A stretch of DNA of 8,264 nucleotides from NCBI GenBank assembly GCA_934636065.1, contig CAKTZW010000065.1:1-8264 (forward strand), in the 5' to 3' direction. The notes under the pieces are model-generated. The model was not told where the DNA came from. It made no database searches and saw nothing but the letters and a program-made list of their open reading frames with translations. This DNA is from an uncultured Labedella sp. GTDB taxonomy: Bacteria; Actinomycetota; Actinomycetes; Actinomycetales; Microbacteriaceae. This document shows, piece after piece, positions 1 to 7,706 of the stretch (within the stretch, counting starts at the first letter, position 1; the number at the start of each line of letters is the position of its first letter). The translations under genes were made by a program, and so were the position numbers.

Positions 1-1428
<1,428 letters not shown>

Positions 1429-1435
<7 letters not shown>

Positions 1436-1447
1436 GGCGGCTCAGCC
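1429..1447. terminator. Small palindrome across two convergent stop codons
   Basis: CTGAG (1432-1436), a GCGG loop, and CTCAG (1441-1445) form a 5-bp stem. It can be extended by GG/CC (1429-1430 with 1446-1447) past a bulged C at 1431. The structure contains the stop codon of the flippase-like gene (1433-1435) and that of the minus-strand membrane protein (1442-1444). Being symmetrical, it could act on both strands. No T-tract follows on either strand, so intrinsic termination is doubtful and it may be chance. Confidence 0.25.
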
Positions 1448-2929
1448 GATCACGACGACCGACGCGACGGCTCGCAGGAGCGGCGTGAGCGCCGCGAGCG
1501 GACTCGCCGGGTCGAACCACGAGTCGTCCGCCACCGCGAGCAGCGTGAGGGCGAAGCCTCCTTGCGTCGTGAGCAGGACCGCGACGACGGCGAGAGCCGA
1601 CGCGACGACGGCGCGCACGCGCCCCGCCCGCGGGAGCAGCGTCGCGATCCCCCAGCAGGCGGCGGCGAGCACGAACGGCACGAAGGGCAGCAGATAGCGC
1701 CCGCTCACCGCCACCGGAGCCCCGAAGCGCAGGAACTCGGCGTAGTTCCGGGAGACGAGGATGAACAGATAGCCCACGAGGGTGAGGGCGATGATCGTCA
1801 TGGGCGCCGAGCGGAGCAGGCGCGGGAGGGCGATCACGACGAGGATCGCGGCCGCCGTGACGGCGACCGCGATGAGCGTCGCGACGACGGCGGGGCCCTC
1901 GCTGAAGCCGCCGGAGTACCCGACGGTGGAGAGCGTGTCGAGGAGCGCCGGGCGCCACGCGTGCAGGAGGTAGGCGAGGAGGCCGCCGAGCCCGGCCGGC
2001 TGGTCGGGGAACGCCGCGTCGAGTTCGGCATTGCGGCGCCAGGGCCCGTACGACTGGCAGAAGGTCACGGCCTGCACGTCGTCGCACTCGGGCGCCGGCG
2101 TGCCGTAGAGGGCCAGGTTGACGAGGTACCGCTCGGCGACCGCCAGCACGACGACGGCGAACACGAGGATCGTGAGCGCGATCGACAGGGCGCGGCGACG
2201 CTCGAACCCCCACCGCGGCGCCCCGCGCTGGGACGTCCGGACGGCACGCACGACGCGGAAGATCAGGAGCGCGAGCGCGCTCACGACGATCACCGGGAGG
2301 AAGGTGAACTTGGTGAGAGCGCCGAGCCCACCGAGGATCGCGAGCCCGAACCACTGCTCCCACGTGGTGGCGGAGGCCGTCGCCATGCGTGCGAGCAGTG
2401 CGAAGTACAGGGCGGCGATGAGGATGAGGAGGTTGTCGTAATTGACTGTCGCGGCGCTGAACGTGCTGAGGGGCAGCGCGGCGACGAGGAAGAGCACGAG
2501 GTGGGTGGTCGCCCCGGAGAACCCGATCGTCAGCAGCGCCCGCCGGAACCACACGAAGGAGGCCGCCGCCATCAACACGCCGATCGACCGGACCACGAAG
2601 AACTGGACGCTCGGGTCGGCGCCGAGCAGCGGCCGCAGCGGGAAGCTGACGACGTAGTGGTAGAGGTACGAGCCGAAACGGGTGAGGTCCCCGAGCCAGG
2701 CCTGGTCCGGGGTCTGTGCGGCGACGAACGGGACGCCGTTCTCCGCGAAGATGCGCGCGATCGCCATGTGATAGCCCTCGTCGAAGAGCAGATCGTGCTT
2801 CATGGAGAGGGCGATCAACCCCGCGCTCAGGATGAAGAGCACGACCGTCGCGATGAAGAACCGGCGGTCGGCGAGGATCCGGACCACGGGGGTCGTGGTG
2901 CTGGTCGGCTTCAGGGCGGCCGTCGTCAC
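1442..2929 (-). CDS. GT-C/DUF2142-like polytopic membrane protein, probable glycosyltransferase
   Basis: A 495-aa membrane protein with roughly 11 hydrophobic segments (about 24-42, 113-125, 142-160, 165-182, 196-228, 249-268, 345-368, 377-393, 408-428, 438-460, 482-494). The first extracytoplasmic loop carries FDEGYH (49-54), an acidic pair in the position where GT-C-fold glycosyltransferases keep a catalytic or metal-binding Asp. NYDNLL (163-168) and SGRYLLPFVP (409-418) resemble motifs of DUF2142/GT39-type proteins. Such enzymes use polyprenyl-phosphate sugars outside the membrane to decorate exported glycans; that role is inferred here. A long outer loop at 270-340 has two cysteines (282, 291) that could pair. 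GTG 2929 is chosen because it lies 4 bp after the upstream gene's stop and starts a plausible basic N-terminus; GGAA lies about 14 bases before it. The pair is probably cotranscribed. Confidence 0.7.
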   Translation of the reverse strand: MTTAALKPTSTTTPVVRILADRRFFIATVVLFILSAGLIALSMKHDLLFDEGYHMAIARIFAENGVPFVAAQTPDQAWLGDLTRFGSYLYHYVVSFPLRPLLGADPSVQFFVVRSIGVLMAAASFVWFRRALLTIGFSGATTHLVLFLVAALPLSTFSAATVNYDNLLILIAALYFALLARMATASATTWEQWFGLAILGGLGALTKFTFLPVIVVSALALLIFRVVRAVRTSQRGAPRWGFERRRALSIALTILVFAVVVLAVAERYLVNLALYGTPAPECDDVQAVTFCQSYGPWRRNAELDAAFPDQPAGLGGLLAYLLHAWRPALLDTLSTVGYSGGFSEGPAVVATLIAVAVTAAAILVVIALPRLLRSAPMTIIALTLVGYLFILVSRNYAEFLRFGAPVAVSGRYLLPFVPFVLAAACWGIATLLPRAGRVRAVVASALAVVAVLLTTQGGFALTLLAVADDSWFDPASPLAALTPLLRAVASVVVIG

Positions 2930-2933
2930 CGGG

Positions 2934-3812
2934 TCAGCTCGACTTCCGTGTCACGACGAACTCGCGGATCCGCAGCCCCGCGCGCAGCACCACCCGGAGG
3001 GGCAGCAGGATCGGGGAGGAGTAGCGCTTCGAGATGAAGCGGCGGGCGCTCTCGTGGTGGGCGGCGAGCATGCGGGTCTGACTCGACCGGGGGGCGTGCG
3101 CTCCCGTGTGCACGACGGCGGCGGCGGGCTCGTAGATGTTGAGCCCGCCGTTCCGGTGCAGCCTGTAGCCGAGATCGACGTCCTCGAAGTACATGAAGAA
3201 CCCCGTGTCGAACCCGCCGATCTCGTCGAAGCGCGCGCGGTTGACGAGGAGGCACGAGCCGGAGAGCCAGCCGACGTCCGTGCGCACCCCGCGATCCGTC
3301 GCGTCGCTCCGGTAGCGCCGGCTCCACGGATTGGACGGCCACACGTTCGCGAACAGCGCGTGCCCCGTGCCGGCCCGCAGGCTCGGGACGGATCGTGCCG
3401 AGGGGTAGACCGATCCGTCGGAGTTCCGGATGAGCGGACCGACGGCCGCGACCGATCGTTCCCGCCGAGCGACGGCGAGGAGCCGGTCGATCGACGCCGG
3501 CCCGAGCACGACGTCGGGGTTGGAGATGAGCAGCCACTCGATCGACGGCGGGAGGGCGCGCACGGCTCGGTTCACGGCGCCCCCGTAGCCCGGGTTCTCG
3601 GGGAGTGGGACGTAGACGGCTCCGTGCTCGGCCGCCACGCCGGCGACTCCCCTCTCGCCCTCGGGAAGGTTGTCGACGACCACGGTTACACTGTTCTCTG
3701 TCGTGGCCCCGTCGAGTGAGCGCAGGAACTCCTCGAGAACGGCGCCCGAGCCGTAGCTCACGGTGATGACCGCGAGATCCGCAGCATCACGTTGAGATCG
3801 AGGAGTGTTCAT
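2934..3812 (-). CDS. Family 2 glycosyltransferase, rhamnosyltransferase (WbbL)-like
   Basis: A 292-aa soluble GT-A enzyme of usual length for WbbL/RfbN-type rhamnosyltransferases, which transfer a nucleotide-activated sugar (often dTDP-rhamnose) to a lipid-linked glycan at the cytoplasmic face. Visible motifs: AVITVSYGSG (14-23) at the first strand, VVDN (45-48), ENPGYGGAVN (72-81), SNPDVVL (97-103) where the family has its metal-binding NPD in place of DxD, and the acceptor-side block WLSGSCLLV (182-190) to GGFDTGFFMYFEDVDLGYR (199-217) holding the ED catalytic base pair (210-211). HHESARRF (252-259) is the typical C-terminal landmark. ATG 3812 is preferred over in-frame ATG 3824 and GTG 3821 because GGTGGG lies 4 bases upstream. 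The donor and acceptor sugars are not determinable. It is first in a two-gene minus-strand unit and divergent from the exporter. Confidence 0.85.
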   Translation of the reverse strand: MNTPRSQRDAADLAVITVSYGSGAVLEEFLRSLDGATTENSVTVVVDNLPEGERGVAGVAAEHGAVYVPLPENPGYGGAVNRAVRALPPSIEWLLISNPDVVLGPASIDRLLAVARRERSVAAVGPLIRNSDGSVYPSARSVPSLRAGTGHALFANVWPSNPWSRRYRSDATDRGVRTDVGWLSGSCLLVNRARFDEIGGFDTGFFMYFEDVDLGYRLHRNGGLNIYEPAAAVVHTGAHAPRSSQTRMLAAHHESARRFISKRYSSPILLPLRVVLRAGLRIREFVVTRKSS

Positions 3813-3878
3813 GGGTCCCACCATCCTAAGTCGTGCCTGCCGTCGCGATGACGCCGGGCGTTCGGATCGGAGGCTGGG
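3813..3878. promoter_or_regulatory. Divergent intergenic region with minus-strand -10-like box
   Basis: Sixty-six bases separate the divergent glycosyltransferase and exporter genes and should hold both promoters. On the minus strand TAGGAT (3828-3823) fits the actinobacterial TANNNT -10 pattern and ends 10 bases before ATG 3812, so the transcript would be nearly leaderless; no good -35 is seen 17-19 bases upstream. I find no convincing plus-strand -10. A TTGAGA (3792-3797, inside the glycosyltransferase gene) looks like a -35 but has no partner at the right spacing. Confidence 0.35.
3869..3873 (+). promoter_or_regulatory. Shine-Dalgarno site of the ABC permease gene
   Basis: GGAGG lies 5 bases before ATG 3879 and is the strongest ribosome binding site in the window. 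It fixes the permease start and suggests that the exporter operon is translated efficiently, with the ATPase coupled through the GTGA overlap. Confidence 0.75.
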
Positions 3879-4715
3879 ATGGGCGTGATCGGAGAGATCC
3901 TGCGCTCGCGGGAACTGCTCGCGAACCTCGTGATGCGGGAGGTGCGTGGACAGTACAAGCGCACCGTGTTCGGCCAGCTCTGGTCGCTCGTGAACCCGCT
4001 CGTGCAGATGCTCATCTACACGCTCGTCTTCAACTTCATCCTGCGCGTCACGCCGCAGCCGGGCGACCCCAGCGGCCTTCACATCTTCCCGCTCTGGCTG
4101 CTGTGCGGCCTGCTGCCGTGGGCGTTCTTCTCGAGCGCGCTGCAGGGCGGCATGAAGTCGCTCACCTCGAGCGTCGGACTCGTGCAGAAGGTGTACTTCC
4201 CCCGCATCGTCCTGCCGCTGTCGCGGGTCGGGGCCACGGCGTACAACTGGCTCTTCGAGATGGCCGTCCTGCTCATCGTCCTCACGATCGCGGGCGCGTG
4301 GGTCCTCCCGTACCTGCCGCTCATGATCGTCACGATGGTGCTGCTCGCCATGTTCGGTCTCGGCCTCGGCCTCATGCTGTCGATCGTGAACGTCCACTTC
4401 CGCGACACCGAGTACCTCATCGGCCTCGTCCTGCAGATCTGGATGTACCTGACGCCGATCATCTACCCCGCGTCTCTCATGAAGTCGCAGTCCGACCAGC
4501 TCGGCGGCCTCTTCGGCACCGACATCACCCTCTACTGGCTCTATCGCCTCAACCCGATGGAGCGCTTCGTCGAGATCTTCCGCAACCTGCTCTACGACAA
4601 CAGGCTGCCGTCGCTCGGCGATTTCGGCTTCGTGACGCTCGCGGCGCTCATCGCGCTCGCCCTGGGGCTCCTGATCTTCAAGCGGAACGAGAAAGGACTG
4701 GCAGAAGCACTGTGA
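3879..4715 (+). CDS. wzm: ABC-2 polysaccharide export permease (Wzm/TagG-like)
   Basis: A 278-aa inner-membrane permease, the usual size for Wzm/TagG/RfbA proteins that form the channel of ABC exporters for lipid-linked O-antigens or wall teichoic acid-type polymers. The amphipathic N-terminal coupling region reads REVRGQYKRTVFGQLWSLVNP (20-40), the family hallmark (R-x-x-Y-K-x-S/T-x-x-G-x-L-W). Six hydrophobic segments follow at about 40-56, 70-88, 122-140, 146-170, 178-196 and 251-267. KVYFPR (104-109), the FRD loop (174-176) and TPIIYP (192-197) are further landmarks. A good GGAGG site decides the start. The stop overlaps the ATPase start by four bases, so the subunits are made together. 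The gene is divergent from a glycosyltransferase, which supports a surface-glycan substrate; the actual polymer is unknown. Confidence 0.9.
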   Translation: MGVIGEILRSRELLANLVMREVRGQYKRTVFGQLWSLVNPLVQMLIYTLVFNFILRVTPQPGDPSGLHIFPLWLLCGLLPWAFFSSALQGGMKSLTSSVGLVQKVYFPRIVLPLSRVGATAYNWLFEMAVLLIVLTIAGAWVLPYLPLMIVTMVLLAMFGLGLGLMLSIVNVHFRDTEYLIGLVLQIWMYLTPIIYPASLMKSQSDQLGGLFGTDITLYWLYRLNPMERFVEIFRNLLYDNRLPSLGDFGFVTLAALIALALGLLIFKRNEKGLAEAL

Positions 4716-5455
4716 ACCAACCAGCCGTGCGTGTCGACCACGTCAGCAAGATGTTCCGCCTGTACCACGAGCGGAACCAGAGCCTGAAGTCGGCGATCAT
4801 GCGCCGACGCAAGAGCGTCTACGAGGACTTCCTCGCCGTCAACGACGTGTCCTTCGACGTGCCGGAAGGCTCGACCTTCGGCCTCATCGGCAGCAACGGG
4901 TCCGGCAAGTCGACCCTGTTGAAGTGCCTCGCGAAGATCTACTACCCGAACCAGGGGACGATCACCGCGAACGGCAAGGTCGCGGCCCTCCTCGAGGTCG
5001 GGTCCGGCTTCCACCCCGAGCTCTCGGGCAAGGACAACATCTACCTCAACGGCTCGATCCTCGGGATGAGCCGCAAGGAGATCACCCGCAAGCTCGACGA
5101 GATCATCGAGTTCTCCGGCGTCGAGCAGTTCATCGACCAGCCCGTCAAGAACTACTCGTCAGGCATGTACGTCCGGCTGGGGTTCTCCGTGGCGATCAAC
5201 GTCGACCCCGACATCCTCGTGGTCGACGAGATCCTCGCGGTCGGCGATGCGAAGTTCCAGGAGAAGTGTCGGAACAAGTTCGCCGAGTTCCGGGAGCAGG
5301 GCAAGACGGTCATCCTCGTGAGCCACTCGATGGGGTCCGTCCGCGACATGACGGACCAGGTCGCGTGGCTCGACAAGGGCAGGCTGCGGGCCGTCGGCGA
5401 GTCGGGACCGATCATCGACGAGTACCTGAAGGACCAGGGGATCTCCAAGAAGTAG
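4712..5455 (+). CDS. wzt: ABC polysaccharide export ATPase (Wzt/TagH-like, no carbohydrate-binding domain)
   Basis: A 247-aa nucleotide-binding subunit that powers the adjacent permease. Walker A is GSNGSGKST (60-68), the signature is YSSGM (148-152), Walker B is LVVDE (169-173) followed by the AVGD D-loop (176-179), and the H-loop is VSHS (203-206). The N-terminus (VRVDHVSKMFRLYHERNQSL) is characteristic of the Wzt/TagH/RfbB subfamily, and KVAALLEVGSGFHPELSG (89-106) holds the aromatic/Gly-rich region typical of polysaccharide exporters. GTG 4712 is used because those residues follow directly, and it overlaps the permease stop as GTGA; AAAGGA lies 14 bases upstream. The protein ends soon after the ATPase core, so it lacks the C-terminal glycan-recognition domain of O8/O9a-type Wzt. 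In characterised systems that absence goes with export not dependent on terminal-sugar recognition (family knowledge). Confidence 0.92.
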   Translation: MNQPAVRVDHVSKMFRLYHERNQSLKSAIMRRRKSVYEDFLAVNDVSFDVPEGSTFGLIGSNGSGKSTLLKCLAKIYYPNQGTITANGKVAALLEVGSGFHPELSGKDNIYLNGSILGMSRKEITRKLDEIIEFSGVEQFIDQPVKNYSSGMYVRLGFSVAINVDPDILVVDEILAVGDAKFQEKCRNKFAEFREQGKTVILVSHSMGSVRDMTDQVAWLDKGRLRAVGESGPIIDEYLKDQGISKK

Positions 5456-5588
5456 AAAAAAGCCGTGTCGCTCCGGCGGGTTGCCCCGATGTGGGGTAGT
5501 GGGACCGGTGTGAAAGATGTGAACATGAGTAAAGCCTTGTGACACATCGATGATCGTTCCCGGGAACGACGGCCTGGAGTATCCCCCT
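5456..5588 (+). promoter_or_regulatory. 133-bp upstream region of the secreted wall protein
   Basis: This gap holds a run of six A (5456-5461) just after the ATPase stop and a weak GCCG/CGGC stem (5462-5465 with 5474-5477) without a T-tract, which is poor as a terminator. TGTGA occurs three times on the plus strand: TGTGAAAG (5509-5516), TGTGAACA (5518-5525) and the small palindrome TGTGACACA (5538-5546). A perfect 16-bp palindrome is listed separately, and GGAG (5576-5579) is the ribosome binding site, 9 bases before ATG 5589. I do not see a clear -35/-10 pair. The region is noticeably richer in A/T than the genes around it, as expected of a promoter and leader. Confidence 0.45.
5554..5569. 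repeat. Perfect 16-bp palindrome, possible operator
   Basis: TCGTTCCCGGGAACGA is its own reverse complement over all 16 bases. It sits 19 bases before ATG 5589 and just ahead of the GGAG ribosome binding site, a position where a dimeric repressor, or a hairpin in the mRNA leader, could block expression of the secreted protein. The binding factor is unknown. Confidence 0.45.
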
Positions 5589-7706
5589 ATGACCCCGCAC
5601 CGCGCAGTACCTCTGACCCCGCACCGCGCAGTACCGGGCTTCCGCCTTCTCGCCGGCCTCCTCACCGCCCTGCTCGCGGTGACCCTGCTGAGCTCGCTCT
5701 CCCCGCGGGAGGACGCCGAGGCCGCCGTCGCGTCGAACTTCGACCCGGGTTACCTCATCTCGGACGCCAACTTCTACAACGGTTCCGCGCTGTCGGCCTC
5801 GGGCGTGCAGAGCTTCCTCAATCAGCGCGTCCCCACCTGCAAGGCGACGACGGGGCCGACGTGCCTCAAGTCGTACTCGATGTCGACCCCGAACAAGGCG
5901 GCCGTCGCGGGCCGGTGCGGGGCCTACGCCGGGGGTAAGCAGTCGGCGGCCACGATCATCGCGAATGTCGGCAAGGCCTGCGGGATCAGCCAGAAGGCAC
6001 TGCTCGTCCTCATCGAGAAGGAGCAGGGCCTCGTCTCTTCGACGAAGCCGACGCCCGGGAAGTACCGCAGCGCGACGGGTTACGGCTGCCCGGACACCGC
6101 CGCGTGCAGTTCGCTCTACTACGGCTTCTTCAACCAGGTCTACAACGCGGCCCTCCAGTTCAAGCGCTACCAGGCGAACCCGAACTCGTTCAGCTACCGC
6201 GTCGGCGCGAACAAGATCCTGTACCACCCCAACTCCGCGTGCGGACGCAAGGACGTCACCATCCGCAACGAGGCCACGCGCGCGCTGTACATCTACACCC
6301 CGTACACGCCGAACTCCGCGGCCATGTCGAACCTCTACGGCACGGGCAACTCCTGCTCGTCCTACGGCAACCGCAACTTCTGGCGCATGTACACCGACTG
6401 GTTCGGTGCGCCGACGGGCAACATGTCGCCGTCCGGCGCGATCACGGGCGTGTCCTGGGGTCAGCGCAAGGTGACGGTGCGGGGCTGGGCCGTCGACCCG
6501 AACACGAACGACCCGATCCGGGTGCACGTCTACGTCGACGGCAAGCAACTGGGCGCGACGACGGCCAACCGGGAGGACCCGGCCACGGCGTCGAAGTACG
6601 CCTCCGCCGGCACCAAGCACGCGTTCTCCTACACGGGGGGCTACGTGACCTCCGGAACCCGGAACGTGTGCGTCTACGCGATCAACGTCGGAGCGGGCGG
6701 CAACACCAAGCTCGGCTGCTCGAAGGTCTACGTGCCGGGCGGCAACCCCATCGGGAACGTGAACTCCATCTCGACAACCCCCGGCGCGATCGCGTTCCGC
6801 GGCTGGGTCGTCGACCCGGAGAAGTCGGGCCCCATCAACGTCCACTTCTATGTCGACGGCGTCTGGCACAGCAAGACGACGGCGAACGACCCGCGCGCCG
6901 GCTTCGGGGCCGAGCACGCCGGGTTCGGAGACGACCACGGGTTCGCCGGCAAGCTGACCGGCATCTCCGGCGGCACTCACGAGGTCTGCTTCAAGGGGAT
7001 GAACTACGGCCAGGGGAAGAACACGACGTTCGCCTGCCGCACGGTCACCATGCCGAGCGGACCGCCCGCCGGCCCGCTCGAGAAGGCGGAGGCGACCGAG
7101 ATGGGCACGATCGAGGTCTCGGGCTGGATGATCGACCCCGACACGCTCGACCCCGTGACGGCCTCCGTTCGCGTCGACGGCGTCACGATGGCCACGGCGC
7201 CCGCGGACATCGTCCGCAGCGGTCCGAATGCGGCGAAGCCCGGCTACGGTGACGCCCATGGATACTCCTTCCGGCTCGAGGGCATCGCGCCGGGCTCCCA
7301 CGAGGTGTGCGTGTACGGCCTCAACGTCGGAGTGAACAAGCAGCGCCAGGTCGCGTGCCGCACGGTGCAGATGCCGACCGGGCCGCCCTTCGGCGGCATC
7401 GACCAGATGACGGCGTCGCCCACGACGAAGGGCATGGTGAACGTGCGCGGCTGGGCGATCGACCCGGACACGGACGCGCCGCTCCGCGTGCACTCCTACG
7501 TCGACGGCGTGATCAACCAGAAGGTGACGGCGGACCAGACCAAGGCCAACCTCGCCGAGTACTACAGCGGCTTCAGCGCCGAGCACGCCTTCAAGTTCAA
7601 CATCGCGGGGCTCGCGGCCGGCGTGCGGAACATCTGCCTGTACGCCATCAACGTGGGCGACGGCGGCACGACGAACCTCGGGTGCCGGTCGGTCACCGTC
7701 CGCTGA
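5589..7706 (+). CDS. Secreted lysozyme-like protein with four C-terminal GW-DP repeats
   Basis: A 705-aa exported protein. The signal peptide has a basic n-region, a hydrophobic core at about 19-36 and AEA/AVA cleavage options at 43-48. Residues ~50-275 form a cysteine-rich (8 Cys) lysozyme-like module: [12 protein letters not shown] (138-149) resembles the catalytic helix of GH23-type muramidases, with E145 (or E143) the candidate acid. It is followed by [12 protein letters not shown] (159-170), [12 protein letters not shown] (177-188) and a closing [13 protein letters not shown] (261-273). Wall hydrolysis or wall binding is inferred. Residues ~280-705 are four repeats of ~105 aa built on GW-(A/V/M/I)-(V/I)-DP, YVDG/RVDG and a cysteine pair spaced exactly 16 apart. 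ATG 5589 is preferred to ATG 5550 because GGAG precedes it at 9 bases and the signal peptide then starts properly. It follows the exporter genes on the same strand and overlaps thyA tail to tail. Confidence 0.8.
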   Translation: MTPHRAVPLTPHRAVPGFRLLAGLLTALLAVTLLSSLSPREDAEAAVASNFDPGYLISDANFYNGSALSASGVQSFLNQRVPTCKATTGPTCLKSYSMSTPNKAAVAGRCGAYAGGKQSAATIIANVGKACGISQKALLVLIEKEQGLVSSTKPTPGKYRSATGYGCPDTAACSSLYYGFFNQVYNAALQFKRYQANPNSFSYRVGANKILYHPNSACGRKDVTIRNEATRALYIYTPYTPNSAAMSNLYGTGNSCSSYGNRNFWRMYTDWFGAPTGNMSPSGAITGVSWGQRKVTVRGWAVDPNTNDPIRVHVYVDGKQLGATTANREDPATASKYASAGTKHAFSYTGGYVTSGTRNVCVYAINVGAGGNTKLGCSKVYVPGGNPIGNVNSISTTPGAIAFRGWVVDPEKSGPINVHFYVDGVWHSKTTANDPRAGFGAEHAGFGDDHGFAGKLTGISGGTHEVCFKGMNYGQGKNTTFACRTVTMPSGPPAGPLEKAEATEMGTIEVSGWMIDPDTLDPVTASVRVDGVTMATAPADIVRSGPNAAKPGYGDAHGYSFRLEGIAPGSHEVCVYGLNVGVNKQRQVACRTVQMPTGPPFGGIDQMTASPTTKGMVNVRGWAIDPDTDAPLRVHSYVDGVINQKVTADQTKANLAEYYSGFSAEHAFKFNIAGLAAGVRNICLYAINVGDGGTTNLGCRSVTVR
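5590..5635 (+). repeat. In-frame 24-bp tandem duplication in the signal peptide
   Basis: The 22-base unit TGACCCCGCACCGCGCAGTACC occurs at 5590-5611 and again, identically, at 5614-5635, separated by TC, giving a 24-bp period. It begins inside the start codon of the secreted protein and encodes TPHRAVPL followed by TPHRAVPG. The perfect identity suggests a recent or unstable slippage-type duplication. It lengthens the basic n-region of the signal peptide by eight residues without breaking the frame. Confidence 0.85.
6426..7703 (+). repeat. Four tandem ~105-aa coding repeats of the secreted protein
   Basis: Approximate units are 6426-6737, 6738-7055, 7056-7376 and 7377-7703. Each contains a GW(A/V/M)(V/I)DP core, an (Y/R)VDG turn, a (T/G)-x-x-(H/R)-x-(V/I)-C strand, an (I/L/M)N-(V/Y)-G loop and a closing C-(R/K)-x-V-x-(M/V)P strand. 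Cysteine pairs fall at protein residues 361/377, 467/483, 574/590 and 683/699, always 16 apart, fitting one disulfide per Ig-like domain. The units diverge clearly in sequence, so this is an old expansion, unlike the young duplication in the signal peptide. Confidence 0.8.

Noticed and set aside
1562..3037. Long plus-strand open frame (491 codons) antisense to the membrane protein
   Set aside because: The composition is almost only Arg, Asp, Glu and Gly, a shadow of a hydrophobic protein on the other strand.
5456..5478. Rho-independent terminator after the ABC ATPase
   Set aside because: The stem is only 4 bp with an 8-base loop and the A-run precedes it on the coding strand; no T-tract follows.
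5509..5546. CRP/GlxR site of the form TGTGA-N6-TCACA
   Set aside because: The TGTGA copies are direct repeats; no TCACA lies at the required distance, and TGTGACACA has only a one-base centre.
5550..5588. Upstream ATG at 5550 as start of the secreted protein
   Set aside because: It has no ribosome binding site, adds 13 residues before a good signal peptide, and would put the 16-bp palindrome in coding sequence.
5456..5588. c-di-AMP (ydaO-type) riboswitch, common upstream of actinobacterial wall hydrolases
   Set aside because: The region is short and I cannot find the expected conserved core or a set of paired stems.
5412..7586. Very long open frame (724 codons) on the minus strand antisense to the secreted protein
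   Set aside because: Its translation is Arg/Val/Asp-rich low complexity typical of the antisense of GC-rich codons, while the plus strand has a signal peptide, motifs and internal repeats.
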